64,000 nucleotides of DNA from Combretum micranthum (taxonomy: Eukaryota > Streptophyta > Magnoliopsida > Myrtales > Combretaceae). The DNA lies in NCBI GenBank assembly GCA_024138025.1, contig JAMXBD010000112.1, positions 1,488,001-1,552,000 of the forward strand. The letters run 5' to 3'. The position numbers and the translations under genes are program-made. The notes below the pieces were generated by a model. It saw nothing but the letters and a program-made list of their open reading frames with translations. It made no database searches and was not told the origin of the DNA. Positions 47,475 to 58,070 of the stretch are shown piece by piece (positions within the stretch are counted from its first letter, which is position 1; each line of letters opens with the position of its first letter).

Positions 47475-47554
47475 GTGATGATCCCGATGAGTTCTATACG
47501 AGTATGGGGTACGGAACTGACTTCGAAGATTTTCTTGATGGGTTGGAGGATTAG
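47475..47554 (+). other. Predicted acidic terminal exon in family-B LTR (copy 2)
   Basis: Acceptor ATTTTATCTATTTCAG, GT, then a 25-codon frame (47477-47551) beginning DDPDEFYTSMGYGTDFEDFL and ending LED, stop TAG (47552-47554). Compared with copy 1 most differences are synonymous or conservative (for example TCC to ACT, TTG to CTT), which supports selection on the peptide. Confidence 0.6.
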
Positions 47555-47907
47555 AGATGACTATGGACTCAATGGACCCTATAAATGTAATAGATTAGAT
47601 GAGATTCATTTTGGTTGATGGTGTAAATATTGTGTTAGTAGATTTGTGTTTTGAGAATTTTGGTTAAGGCTTATAAAAAGCCTTTGGATGTAATATGTAC
47701 ATATGTATGTATGTAGCTATCTAGAAGTAGAGTTATTTCCGCTGCTAATATCTATGTCTTTTGTTGTATAATATCTTATAGAATTAGATAAACAATTACT
47801 CAAACTATCCCTTTTGACAACCTTACATATAATCTTAGGGGTTATATGTGGTTGGGGATCCGTTATCTCCTATATCAAATATAGGGGTAAAATCTCGGGT
47901 CCTTACA

Positions 47908-48353
47908 GAATCCCTTCTTTAACAGCTCCTAGACCCTTTCATGCAAAATTTTAGTTTCTTTGGGATTCATCTTATAGTATGGTAGGTTAGGAAGACTTAC
48001 CTCAGGCACCAAGTCAATCTGGTGGTGAATATCCCTAAGAGGTGGTAACCCCTTAGGTAAGTCTTCTAGCATCACTTCTTTGAACTCCTCCAACATTTCC
48101 TTCACATATTTTGGCACCTCACTACTACTTTGCTCCTCTATTTTCATAAAATTCTTTACAATCAAAGCATGTACCACCCTGGACTCTTTAAAAGTTTCCT
48201 CCATCTCCTTTCTTGAATGAGTGATAGCTCGGAAGGAACGCTTCTCAACCTTTGTATCTTTGTAGTGGTTGGTTGTCTTAAGGGGTAGCAAAGTGTGCTT
48301 AACACCACCCTTCTCCAGCCTATACAAGTTCTCCTTTCCAACATGTTATGCAT
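47908..48353 (-). pseudogene. Protease-RT linker and RT N-terminus
   Basis: Frame 47929-48327 contains VPKYVKEMLEEFKEVMLEDLPKGLPPLRDIHHQIDL (read here as two adjoining blocks around DLPKGLPP), then LPYYKMNPKETKIL, the classic RT entry region. An in-frame TAG breaks it near 47930, and the family-B LTR then cuts after KKGF at 47908. Confidence 0.85.
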
Positions 48354-48971
48354 TCAAATCATGCTGCTAGGGTCGCCCAAATAATAGGTGGCAGCCATCC
48401 ATGTGTACAACATCACAGTAAACTTCATCATGGTACTTGTTAATAGAGAATGGGACTTGACATCTCTCTTCATCTCTATATTCTCTGCAGCCTTAATCGA
48501 CCCTATAGTATAAGGGTTAAGATGTTTTGATATAGGCAATTGCAATATGTTAACAACCTCCATTCCAATTATATTTTCACAAGTCCTAGTGTCTACAATC
48601 AAATCAAACAATCTCCCACCAATAGTGCACCTAGTGCAAAATAATTGATGTCGCCGAGTGTCTTCCCCTTGCTTTGGTCCCAGCATAAGTCTCCTAATAA
48701 TGCATGCATGCTCTATCTCATCATCATCATCATCATCATCACCAGAATAATCTTCCTCTCCATCAGGTTCACAGATCTCTCCCTCATCATCCTGCTCTAT
48801 TATATTCACAGTCTTCCTATTTGGGCAATCATTCAACCTATGACTTGGTTGATTGCACCAATAGCACTTACCTAGGATAGGTTTAGCGTATGGATTATTT
48901 TGCCTTTGATTATCCTTGAACTCAATAGGTCTCTTACCAATAGCCTTATCATCTTTCTTCTCAATACTCAT
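48354..48971 (-). pseudogene. Zinc knuckle and protease of the Reina/CRM-like element
   Basis: A 205-residue open frame. Residues 36-49 form CYWCNQPSHRLNDC (C-x2-C-x4-H-x4-C, Gag nucleocapsid), followed by an acidic run (about seven consecutive Asp). The protease region then reads CTIGGRLFDLIVDTRTCENI: the catalytic Asp-Ser/Thr-Gly is Asp-Thr-Arg, so the enzyme would be inactive. The start ATG at 48971 is internal to the original polyprotein and is probably not a true start. Confidence 0.85.
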
Positions 48972-49970
48972 ACCTTGTTTCTCCTCATGACCTTTATTTT
49001 TTCAGTCATGGATCTACTACTATCCGTCCTCCATCAAAATAGTTATTCTTTTCTTGTAGCATCATTTCAACCTTGAGAGCCATATTCTTTGCCTCATTTA
49101 AATTCCTCAACACATTAATGCTAATTTTACCTCGAATTTGTAACTTCAACCCATCAACATATCTCACAACTTGTTGACTCTCTATCCCTCAGATCACTCT
49201 CTTCAGCCAGCTGCATGAATTTAACGGTATATTCATGAATAGATCATTGTCCTTGCCGATAATGTTGGTATTGTTGAAATAGGATCTATTCATAGTCAGG
49301 TGGCAAAAAGTCTCTCTACAACAATTGTTTCATATAGAACCATGTCTATATGGGTTTTCTTCCTTCTCTTTGCCTTCTGTTTTGTAGCCTCTCCCATCAA
49401 GCAAAAACTCCTCCCTTTAACCTACACGCTACTAATCTCACACGGTGCTCCTCTGGTATCTTCATATAATTGAAGAACTGATCCACGTCTGCTAACCAAT
49501 CTAAAAATTCTTCTATATTCAAATTTCCATTAAAGTAAGGAATATTGACCTTTAAATGGAAGTCTCCACCATCACCTTAATCGTAACCATAATAATTTCA
49601 CTTATATCTACCTTTACCTTCCCTGCCTCTCCACCATGGCTATCTCTCTTCAAACAAAACCTCTTCTTCTTCCTCAGAGTCATCATCTGAGATCTATGCC
49701 AACCGATTCATAGCGACAAGCCAATTGATTGGGCCGTCGAAGGATTCTCTTACCTTAGATCATCTTCCAACATCAATCCTACCTCTATTGGTATCGACCG
49801 CCATTACATCAAAACGCCTGACCAAATCTTCGACAAGCTGCTCCTCTCGTCGTAATCTTCGATCCATGTCATTGATTACCATCCTAGGAACCATCCGATC
49901 TGTTCCACGGACTCTTGCATCCTTATCATTATCAAGATTGCTACAACTTCAACATCATTGCCAGATGCCA
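48972..49970 (-). pseudogene. gag of the Reina/CRM-like element, heavily decayed
   Basis: Begins at ATG near 49970 (MASGNDVEVVA). Recognisable pieces in shifting frames: the FNGNLNIEEFLDWLADVDQFF-type block at 49480-49550, EHRVRLVA near 49440, WWERL-like and the YEQILFQQYQHYRQGQ-like block (49230-49320), then FMQLAEESDLRD (about 49185-49220). Many stops. Short plus-strand open frames here (49725-50133) are antisense shadows. Confidence 0.7.
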
Positions 49971-49990
49971 TCTTCGTCGGAACTCACCGT

Positions 49991-50002
49991 ACTCTGATAA
50001 CA
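49991..50002 (-). other. Degenerate primer-binding site
   Basis: Minus-strand TGTTATCAGAGT, two mismatches from the iMet PBS TGGTATCAGAGC, between the short LTR and the gag ATG. It confirms minus-strand orientation. Confidence 0.75.
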
Positions 50003-50008
50003 CTCTGA

Positions 50009-50539
50009 TGCAAATCAAAAAGTGTAAATCACAAAATCAATCACACGGGATGATTTTAAGAGAACAAAGATTGCAAAGATTATATTGCAAGTTTACAGAG
50101 AAAATCTCACAATTATGGTTTTCAAAAGTGTAAAAATATAGTCTACCCTTAAAATATGTTTTTAAGACTATTTATACTAGTACAATATACCTTAGAGGAT
50201 TAAACAAGGAAATAAGTCATGCATTTAAAAATTGTACTAAGGCCGGCAGCTTTGGAACGTTGTCTTCAGGCGGCTTACATTATATGCCGGTAGTACGTTG
50301 ATAGCCTTAAGCCGGCATTGACTCCCACACACACATTATGATCGTTATTGTGCCCGTAGTAGAATAGACATCTTGACTTCACTCTACATCAGCAGTTTTG
50401 GCTTTCAACACCACCGGCTTTCCCTGATGTCTTCAAGGCTGACCTTTAAGGTCGATAACATTTGTTCCTCTGGTGCTTATGCTGCTTCTTAGATGATTCC
50501 ATCTTGCTCATATATGTGTTAGATATCTCATCTGCATCA
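50009..50539 (-). repeat. 5' LTR of the Reina/CRM-like element
   Basis: On the + strand it reads TGCAAATC...GCATCA, about 530 bp, immediately right of the PBS. TATA box TATAAATA on the minus strand (50169-50176). The outer edge is set by the TG...CA rule and is uncertain because no TSD partner exists. It contains GC-rich GCCGGC-type units (50244-50460), as do the unrelated family-B LTRs. Confidence 0.6.
50244..50460 (-). repeat. GC-rich motif cluster in short chromovirus LTR
   Basis: GGCCGGCAGCTTTGG, GGCGGCTTACA, ATGCCGGTAGTACG, AAGCCGGCATTGAC and ACACCACCGGCTTTCC, spaced as in the family-B clusters. This LTR shares no other visible similarity with family B. On the minus strand it lies upstream of the TATA box, unlike the downstream clusters in family B. 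Confidence 0.65.
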
Positions 50540-52012
50540 CAAACTAATAAAATACCTATCACGTTTGCTTTTATAATTAATCCCATAGTTGGAAGATGGA
50601 TAGGAAGGTCCTAAACCAATAGAAGTTCACTAAAACTATTTATCTGTATCTTTTCAATCAATTGATTTAGAGTTAAGTATAAAAACCCGACATGTGTTTT
50701 AGTAGTCTTACAAACAAGTGATCTAGGTTTTTATTTTTGATAAATATATAACTAGTATTTTGATATTTTAGCAATCAAGTGATCTAAGTTTTATTTTTTA
50801 TAAATATATTACCTATATTTTGGTGATTTTTCAAAAAAGTGACTTCGGTTTTGATTTTTTACAAATACATAATATATATTTTGCCACATTGTATTAGTAA
50901 TATATTAGGGAAACATGACTTTTCTTCATTGGTTGATCAAATCCATTTAATAATATTATGTACTAATGAGAAAAGGCCATATATTCCTAATCTATTATTA
51001 ACACAAAACGACAAAATACATGCTATGTATTTGTTAAAATCAAAAGTCAAGCCACTTATTTCCAAAAGTATCAAAACATCGATCACGTATTCATAAAAAA
51101 TAAAACTCAAGTAGGTTGATTGCCAAAATATCAAAACACAAGCCATAGCTTCGTAATTAAGCATTAAATTTATAATTTCCATGCTAATATGAAGTTAAAA
51201 AAAAATTCTAGATTACTAGTTAAAGTTAATGGTTTATATGCAAATTTTGGTTTAGGATTTGAATATTTATAAAAATAATAGGTTTATTTAATACTTTATT
51301 ACAATTAAAATATTAGTAATGAAAGTTTATAGATTGTCTTAAATATTGTATAATTGTTGTAAATTTATTTAAACATTGGTTTTATAAGGTTTTGGATAAT
51401 CTTTCTATGTTTGTAGATGAAATGCTGTTTAATTTGAAAGATAGACATATTTTTATAAATACCTAGAATTATATATATATATATATATTTATATTAAGTC
51501 ATATAAATTATAAAGGGTGAGGCAAATCGTGGAAGGACTGCTAATGCAAAACTCGCATAATCTTACTGTTAACGACTGTTACGTGCCTGAGATTAGTTGA
51601 AATGACATGACTTTAGGCAATTTCCATCTAGCAGAAATAATTTATAGTAAAAGATGTTTACTACCATTTACTATCAATTTGGTTAGATTGAAATAATAAG
51701 ATACAAGAATATTGCTGGAATACAAAGAAAAAGTTCTAGCATATGGGGCGAGGGTTTTGTGAGTGGTTCAGCATACTAGGGTGAAAATATTCAGTGGCAA
51801 AACAGTAATTATGGTAGACTTTCTAATAAATTCAACAAAAAGCATTTTCTCTAAAAATTTTCTTAATAAATTTCACAAATTCTTTTATTAGAATGCAATT
51901 TTTCAAAAGTCAAAAGATAAGAAAGGATACTTATGATTTAAAAAAGAATCATAAGTTTGATAATTAGGGAAGGGGTAGTTTTTTGTTTTGAAAAAGAAGT
52001 TATAGAGTTATG
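50540..52012. other. Unassigned AT-rich sequence with a foldback-like repeat
   Basis: No coding signal. Contents: the foldback-like element 50700-51170 (listed separately) and an (AT)n run at 51473-51488. The last 5 bp before 52018 (ataac, 52013-52017) are the TSD of the next LTR. Confidence 0.6.
50700..51170. repeat. Foldback-like inverted repeat with tandem arms
   Basis: The left arm (50700-50890) has about three units of roughly 61 bp, of the type CAAGTGATCTAAGTTTTATTTTTTATAAATA followed by TATTTTG. The right arm (51000-51170) carries the same units as reverse complement (CAAAATACATGC...AAAATCAAAAGTCAAG...CACTTATTTCC...AAAATATCAAAACAC). Two inverted arms built of short tandem units around a central spacer resemble Foldback-type or MITE-like non-autonomous elements. 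TIR ends and TSD were not resolved. Confidence 0.55.
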
Positions 52013-52403
52013 ATAACTGTAAGGATCCGATATCACTCCTATAATTAAAATAGGTGATAACAGCTCCCCAACCACATATAACCTGCAGAATTATATATAA
52101 GGTTGTTCTAGAAGAATTGTTTGAAACATTATTTGTTTAAATCCTCAAAATCAACTAATTTGAAAACTATTGATTTTTAAAACTTTTAATAAAAACACAA
52201 CATAACCATCATCATATACACAAGAGAAACAAGTTCAAGACATACATATAGCTAAGTTTAGATATTACAAACAAAGGCTTCTTACAAGCCTTCTACGAAA
52301 GCCACAAAAGATAATTCAAACTATAACATCAAATACAAATATCAAAAGATACCATAACTAATCTATTACAAAACGAGAATTCCATCAAGGTCCATGGTCA
52401 TAT

Positions 52404-52483
52404 CTAATCCTCCAGGTCATCTAGGAAATCCTCAAAGTCGGTACAATATCCCATATTTGCATAAAACTCATATTGATTATCAC
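52404..52483 (-). other. Predicted acidic terminal exon in family-B LTR (copy 3)
   Basis: Minus strand: acceptor ATTTCAG (complement at 52484-52490), GT, a 25-codon frame from DNQYEFYANMGYCTDFEDFL to LED, and a stop at 52406-52404. Same length as the other two copies; the invariant Met-Gly-Tyr and Asp-Phe-Glu-Asp-Phe-Leu blocks are kept. The duplication breakpoint at 52449 lies inside this exon, so the second copy is missing the peptide's C-terminal half. Confidence 0.6.
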
Positions 52484-53384
52484 CTGAAATTGTTAAAATA
52501 TGAGCCAAAGGCCCAGTACACAAGTAACGAATACAAATGCGAAGTGATACACACATGTTTAAGCTAAATGCAAATGCAACAATCATTAGATTATTAGTTA
52601 ATCTTTAATTAGCCAAACAACACTGGAGTATTCAAACTCCAGACAACAGGGATTTCTGGGGGAATTTAAGTAACAATCACGACACTCAGGGGGTTGATAT
52701 AAGTACCTCGGATACTCATATCTTCTATATTATTTTATTCAAAACGAAAAAGTAATCTCATATAGTGTTCTCAGTTGTTTCTCGACTTTACTTAACTCAA
52801 TCTATAATATCACCTAATTCAAGTGTTCCATAAACATTGAATTAAATCATATTATACACTTTCAAGAATAAACATGTGTTATACTGATACCGAATATCCT
52901 ATCAATTACCCGCTGAACCACTTATGAAAGTCATTTCAAAATGATAGGGGTGGTCTAAGCACCTAAAACTACCATGCTCCCAATCTGAGCAAGGTACCAC
53001 TCTCCAAACCAGATTCAACGATATAAAAGACACTCATTCAAGCAATTATCAAATTTTCTTAATTTAAAGTAATTTTAAAGAATGCTTATCCTAACAAAGA
53101 ATCAAGCAAGTTACTGTGTAGCTGAAATAGCTCAGGAACTAATAGGGTTAGCCGAGCGAGAATCTATCACTGTACAAAGAAATTATTGCAATTCTCATTT
53201 AGTTCAAGCACAACTCAACTAATTTCAAACATAACCAATCATAGAAATTCAAATAAATTATCACAAGATCATAACATAGCATTCAAACTTCATATAACAT
53301 CATACAATACTCAACAAATACTCAAATGATCATATATCAAGCTTTGGAGAACATTTAGAGGAGTTTTGAAAAATCAAGTTGCAG

Positions 53385-53590
53385 GAGAAATAAGCCGACG
53401 ACCTAAGCCAGTACGCCGATGGCTTAGGGGGAAAGGTCAGCGGCCTTGGTGCCAGCGTAGCCTGGAATCGTCAATTTTCAAATTTTTACGTGAGGTAGAC
53501 AAGATGGTTTACACCACCAGCTTTTGCTGGTACGCCGGCGATGTAGGCTCCTACGCCAGCAACTTACTTGCTAGCGTAGACCCCTGAGAC
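53385..53590 (-). repeat. GC-rich motif cluster in family-B LTR (copy 3)
   Basis: Units such as AAGCCGACGACC, ACGCCGATGGC, TACGCCGGCGATGTAGG and ACGCCAGCAAC. More degenerate than in copies 1 and 2 but in the same relative position. Repeated at 59005-59195. Confidence 0.65.
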
Positions 53591-54779
53591 GAAGTTACAT
53601 GATTTCCATAAATTCATCTGTTTTCTTTGTAAAAATTACATATTAAAAAATTCTCCAAACTCATTCTAAGCTTCCCAAAGCTTGTTATATGTTCTTAACA
53701 CCATTCAACAAACACAAACTCCTCTTCAATCCATCAATCACTCAACTACAACATTAAACACAAATTACATATCAACTCCACATGCCCACTACACTACTCA
53801 ACACTTTGCCATCCTAGCACAACCATCCCAACACTTCCAAATTCATATACAACACATACTATAAGCTCCTCTAGCAACATAACACTACTCAAACTACCAT
53901 CAAAGCATAGAAATCATCCTATCATAATTTAGCATATTAACCCTATTCTAATAAATGCATAACTTCAAGTATACATAAAGCAAGAGAAACATACTTACCA
54001 TAAGAACTTTGTGCCTTGGTTTAGGAGTCTTGTTGCAAGCTTTTGATGGTTTAATTTGTGGAGGATGAAGGGACTAACCATATATGGCAATGGGAGAACT
54101 TTTGGGAGTGTAAAATGGTGTTTCAAAGCTTGTGAAAGAGTGTTTGTGTTGTCTAAAAATTTTGGACGAATTTTTGCATTTTTAGAAGTTGATATTATCC
54201 TCATGTTTGACTTTAGTAGCTGCTTAAATTAAGGCCTTTAATGGGCTTGGCTTTGACTAATTAATGGGCTTGTTTTTTGCTAATTAAAGGTAGGTTTTGG
54301 GCTTTATTTTGTGACTAAAAATTTCTACTGAGTGTAGGCTTATATACATGCATAATTTAACTTGTTCTAATCATATTTCACACATTCTAATGCACTTAAA
54401 AAAAATTATAAACTCAATATTTAACTATTCAAAGGTATTTAATTATTTTTTTAACACAACAACACAACTCATATTTCATGCATCAACATGAATCACATTC
54501 ATCACACTTCAAAATCATATATAATTTCAATAACATATTTATAAAATATAAATTAGGAAATTCATGGCTATTTCAATAACTAAATTATGTGTAAATAAAA
54601 TAAAAATATAAAAGTGTAAAGGCAACAAAGTAAGTGCTCTAACTTTAATATCATAGATTCAGCAAGGACATATGAAAACATCCATACTTCCATTATTCAG
54701 GTGGCATGCTAATAAACACTAGGATTGTAATCGAAAGATGGCAAAATATATTCATAATATCCAATGGCAAATTGTCTCT

Positions 54780-54905
54780 TGGTCTGCTCTTAATATATGT
54801 TCAGGTAAACTTAAATACTGGTATTCCATTAGTTTCTTCTTCTAATCAAGAGAAAATCGGTGGAGTTCTAAGGGATGATCAATGCCATGGATACTGGCAT
54901 TAAAA
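54780..54905 (+). pseudogene. Possible RNase H-like scrap of a non-LTR element
   Basis: In the frame 54706-54903, VQVNLNTG...SSSNQEKIGGVLRDDQCH resembles the start of the plant RVT_3/RNase H-like domain (V-K-x-N-T-D-G...G-G-V-L-R-D). Only about 40 residues are similar and the catalytic Asp is not clear. An identical frame lies at 60303-60500. Weak call; it could be chance. Confidence 0.3.
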
Positions 54906-56064
54906 AGAAAAAAGTTGGAAATGTTCGCGGAGACGCCAACCATTCTAAGTTTGCAAGTAGATAATCTTACGGCTTATATTTTATTTAATTTGTCTCTTAC
55001 TATCCTACACGATACTTCAATTTTTTGCCTTTTCCTTAACCAAACTACTGAACTTTGGGTTTGTATTGGAGTTTATACTTCAGCCGCTTAATGGAAATGA
55101 AACATAACTTGAATCAACTCAGATTCAAAATTTGTAGTAAAGAAGTTTAGATTAAACTGTGGATATAGCAATAAAATGAAAATATTGTTGAATCCTGCGG
55201 ATAAAAGATTGCGGAGACTGACGAATATTGCATAACTTTTGCTTTAGGGAAGCAAAATTTGTGGTGTACCCCTTAGTATTAGCAAAGTATTATTAGGGAA
55301 ATGGCTTTGATGAAATGATTTTTTTAATTATTTATTTTTACCTCCACTTGATGTTGTTAAGTTATTAAAAGGAGAAAAAAAAAAAGGAAAAAAAAAAAGA
55401 CTTGCTAAATGGTGGTATAAGGAAATGTATAATTCCTAGTAGATTAGTATGTGAAATACCCTAAATAAATAAATTATATAGAGGGATGAAATAGGTAAAT
55501 GTCATATTTAAGATTAGGGCAATTCTGTTAAAACATTAAATACTAAAAAAGATATGTTGACTTAGAAACCTATTTAAAACATCTAAAGTAATTGTTCTCA
55601 TTCCTCCCACTACGAACAAAATTTTAACCTCTCTCCTATAACATCCTTTGCAAATTCTTGAAGACCATTTCTTAATTATTTTTTCGAATGTAACTCGACG
55701 GTATGCGGGATTTTTCCTTTTTTCTTATCGTTTTCCAATGGTATTAACTATAGGGTGGTAAAACATTGATGTGTGGTGTGAACTATATAACATTTTACAA
55801 TAGAAATGACAGATTTTAAAATATTTCCACAAGGAGTGAAATGGGGACTTAAGAACTTAGAGGGGACAAAAATTGAAAGAACTAATAATTAGGTAATGTG
55901 GTTCCAATGTGAAGTTTTATATTCTTGGAATGTTAGTGTTATTAAGAAACAAGAAAGCAAAATTATGTGAATTATGGTGTTGGAGTGATAAGAACAAGTG
56001 TTGTAGGGTTAAAATATGTTTTGGGATTACAAACAAAGGGAATTAAAAAAAAATCGAATTTTCA

Positions 56065-56360
56065 GAGTATGCAACCCATGCATTTGGTCATGCACCCCTT
56101 TGAGGCTTACACATGTAAAAATTAGGAACTGTGCAACTCATGCAAGAGCTTGTGCATCATGTTACATATCTCTTTATATTTTTTTTAATGAAATAATAAC
56201 ATTGGAAGTGCACAACCACTACATGTCCCATGTACACAACCATGCACTAATTCGTGACTTAAATTTTTGCTTGAAAGTGCACAACCAATTGCACAAGTCC
56301 TTGCAAGTCATGTGCACAACCCATGTAGTACCTGTGTACTTGATTGTGCACCTTTGTATG
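56065..56360. repeat. TGCAC/GTGCA-rich irregular repeat segment
   Basis: Motifs such as GTGCACAACC, TGCAACTCATGCA, CATGCACC and TTGTGCACC occur roughly every 15-30 bp in both orientations over about 300 bp. Such dense, irregularly spaced short motifs resemble subterminal repeats of DNA transposons, but no TIR or transposase was seen. Repeated at 61655-61945. Confidence 0.5.
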
Positions 56361-56399
56361 AATTGCTTGATTTGATTAAGTGATACACGACCCATACTA

Positions 56400-57709
56400 T
56401 AAACCTCGAGATTATTCATACAAATAGAAATAGATAGAAATATAAAAATAAAAAAATAGGATGATCATATAGGACTCAACCAAGATCTTAGAACTAAGCC
56501 ACAAGTAGAAGTGAACTCGTATATATTTTTAAACTTTAAAAAAAAGATTCCTAGATAGTATTAAATACTACTAATAAGATTTCATAGTGGATATCGAAAA
56601 CTCAAGATATACGTATAATTTAGTCAAGATTTTAAATATGATAAAAAGTAAATAACCAACTAAGCTTATAATTAGAAAATGATAATTTATGAATGAATTG
56701 TTAAGATTATAAATACACGATAAAAATAAAAATAGATCTATAATTCACAATATAAACTCCAAATAAATATTTGGATCACATTATTATTTTAGTTAGGGTA
56801 TTCTTAACCTATTGGAGCTGAAAACAAAAATTGACCTATTAAGCTTATAAAACCCTAATTGCGGGAGATAAAATCCTAAAAATAATTTACCACGAAAACT
56901 TTAAACCCAAAGTTGAATTTAATAACAATCTAGTAAATTTGTAGAACTCTATATAAATTTTTGGAGATAAAACTCTTGAATATTTTTCATATTTATACCC
57001 GTTTAACTTAATAAACTATCCTAAAACTAAGATAATTAACTAGATAAATATTAATATATAATAAATTGTGCAATTTTCGGTACATTTGGTGAAGATTAGT
57101 GGCTATAATTTTTCTATAATTTTCCCAATTGAAATGCATAACAATTTGGACAAGAAAAGCAAAGGAAAGTCAATGCAAATTATGTACAAACCAATGGAGA
57201 GCATCCAAATCAGTTAGACTCATTAAATGCAAAGGGAATTATTATGCAACTTGCATTTTCGATGGAGAATTACCCTAAAAGATTGCAGCTGCCTCTTTCT
57301 TCTTCCTCTATATATCTAAGTATCCTTAATTAACATAAAAACAAGACATTAACTCACAACCAAACAACAGTTGGAACTCTCTCACTTTCATGCTCCCAAA
57401 CAGCACATAAAACATACACAAACCACACATAAACAACATAACAAAACTCCATCAAAACTCTAGCTTAAGCTCGGATTAAGGAGGAGCAAGGTAAGACAAA
57501 TCCTTTTTAAATTGTTTTAAGTGTTGAACTTTAATCTAAATAATATTTCCATTAACTTAGGATTGAAACTAACTCTAGAATTAAGCTCAAAACGTTCATA
57601 TCAACCTTAATAAGATAAAACTCTATAAACCCTAAGTTGCACCACTTTCAATTCGAAAATTTCAGATCATGTATATGTTATAGTATCATGAGTTGATGTA
57701 TGTATATAT
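56400..57709 (+). mobile_element. Family-A variant F LTR, left/middle part
   Basis: Matches 27990-29090 in order: GATTCCTAGATAGTATTAAA, ATAAATACACGAT, CCTAATTGC[A/G]GGAGATAAAA, the TATA region (TATATATC at 57308-57315) and a leader ending GGAGCAAGGTAAGAC (about 57482-57496), which looks like a splice donor. The true left LTR edge was not found. It is interrupted at 57710 by a minus-strand family-A LTR. Copy 2 of the duplication has it at 61985-63297. Confidence 0.65.
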
Positions 57710-58070
57710 TGTCATGCCCCGAGGAGTATCCTAAACGTGGCAGTCCGCCGTACACAATACTAAAGCCTAGGAATGACTACCTTAGTCACGCAAAGGCTTC
57801 CATATTATGTACAAGGAATACATCACAACCGAAGGGACGCATCAGAGTAGCACAATTTATATTGATAGTAAATAAGTAACAAGGCAAAGAGAATACTTAT
57901 CATAAAACATAAACGTACTTCATTTCAATTCTTAGGGTCATATCCTTCTATTGACTTCAAATAAATATGCATCACTATTCATATAGGTCATTACATATAA
58001 AGAACCTTACAAAATTTCTTCATCGTATGATTCCATTTCCTTAATCATCCTTCCATGACTTCTTTAATGT
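57710..58070 (-). mobile_element. Family-A LTR terminal fragment (cut by the duplication joint)
   Basis: Begins TGTCATGCCCCGAGGAGTATCC, the reverse of the family-A right terminus, and runs 360 bp to the duplication junction, where family-B sequence starts abruptly. The longer version of the same LTR is at 63298-64000. Confidence 0.9.

Larger units (their letters stand above)
45318..47907 (+). mobile_element. Solo LTR, family B, TSD gaatc
   Basis: Starts TGAAATAGCC and ends GGGTCCTTACA, 2590 bp, with perfect duplication gaatc at 45313-45317 and 47908-47912. It is inserted in the RT between the KKGF and IRDKMS residues. It holds a (TA)n(GT)n microsatellite (45370-45405), the largest GC motif cluster (46315-46700) and an acidic terminal exon (47475-47554). 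Confidence 0.96.
39590..50539 (-). mobile_element. Minus-strand Ty3/gypsy chromovirus (Reina/CRM-like), disrupted
   Basis: Read on the minus strand from the right: short LTR 50539-50009, degenerate iMet PBS 50002-49991, gag from about 49970, zinc knuckle and protease 48971-48354, RT from 48353, RNase H, and integrase to about 39590. Solo LTRs at 45318-47907 and 40491-44179 interrupt RT and RNase H. The short LTR, the FPDYEQILFQQYQHYRQGQ-type gag block, the cysteine-type protease flank (TCENII) and the SMDFVLGLP integrase core are those of the Reina/CRM group; the exact clade needs a tree. The 3' LTR and integrase C-terminus are absent. Confidence 0.85.
52018..54575 (-). mobile_element. Solo LTR, family B (minus), TSD ataac
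   Basis: On the + strand it reads TGTAAGGATCC...GGCTATTTCA, 2558 bp, with perfect duplication ataac at 52013-52017 and 54576-54580. Minus-strand features: acidic terminal exon 52404-52483 and GC motif cluster 53385-53590. Its part from 52449 rightwards is repeated at 58070-60173 by the tandem duplication. Confidence 0.96.
54581..56399. other. Unassigned sequence right of the family-B LTR
   Basis: Mostly AT-rich sequence without a gene. It contains a possible RNase H-like scrap (54780-54905), purine runs near 55372-55400, and a TGCAC-rich segment (56065-56360), each listed separately. It is repeated at 60179-61985 in the second duplication copy. Confidence 0.5.

Noticed and set aside
56016..56375. 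119-codon frame rich in Cys and His (and its duplicate near 61565-61929)
   Set aside because: The Cys/His content comes from the TGCAC/CATGCA motif field. The duplicate has the frame broken by one-base indels, and no zinc-binding spacing is consistent.
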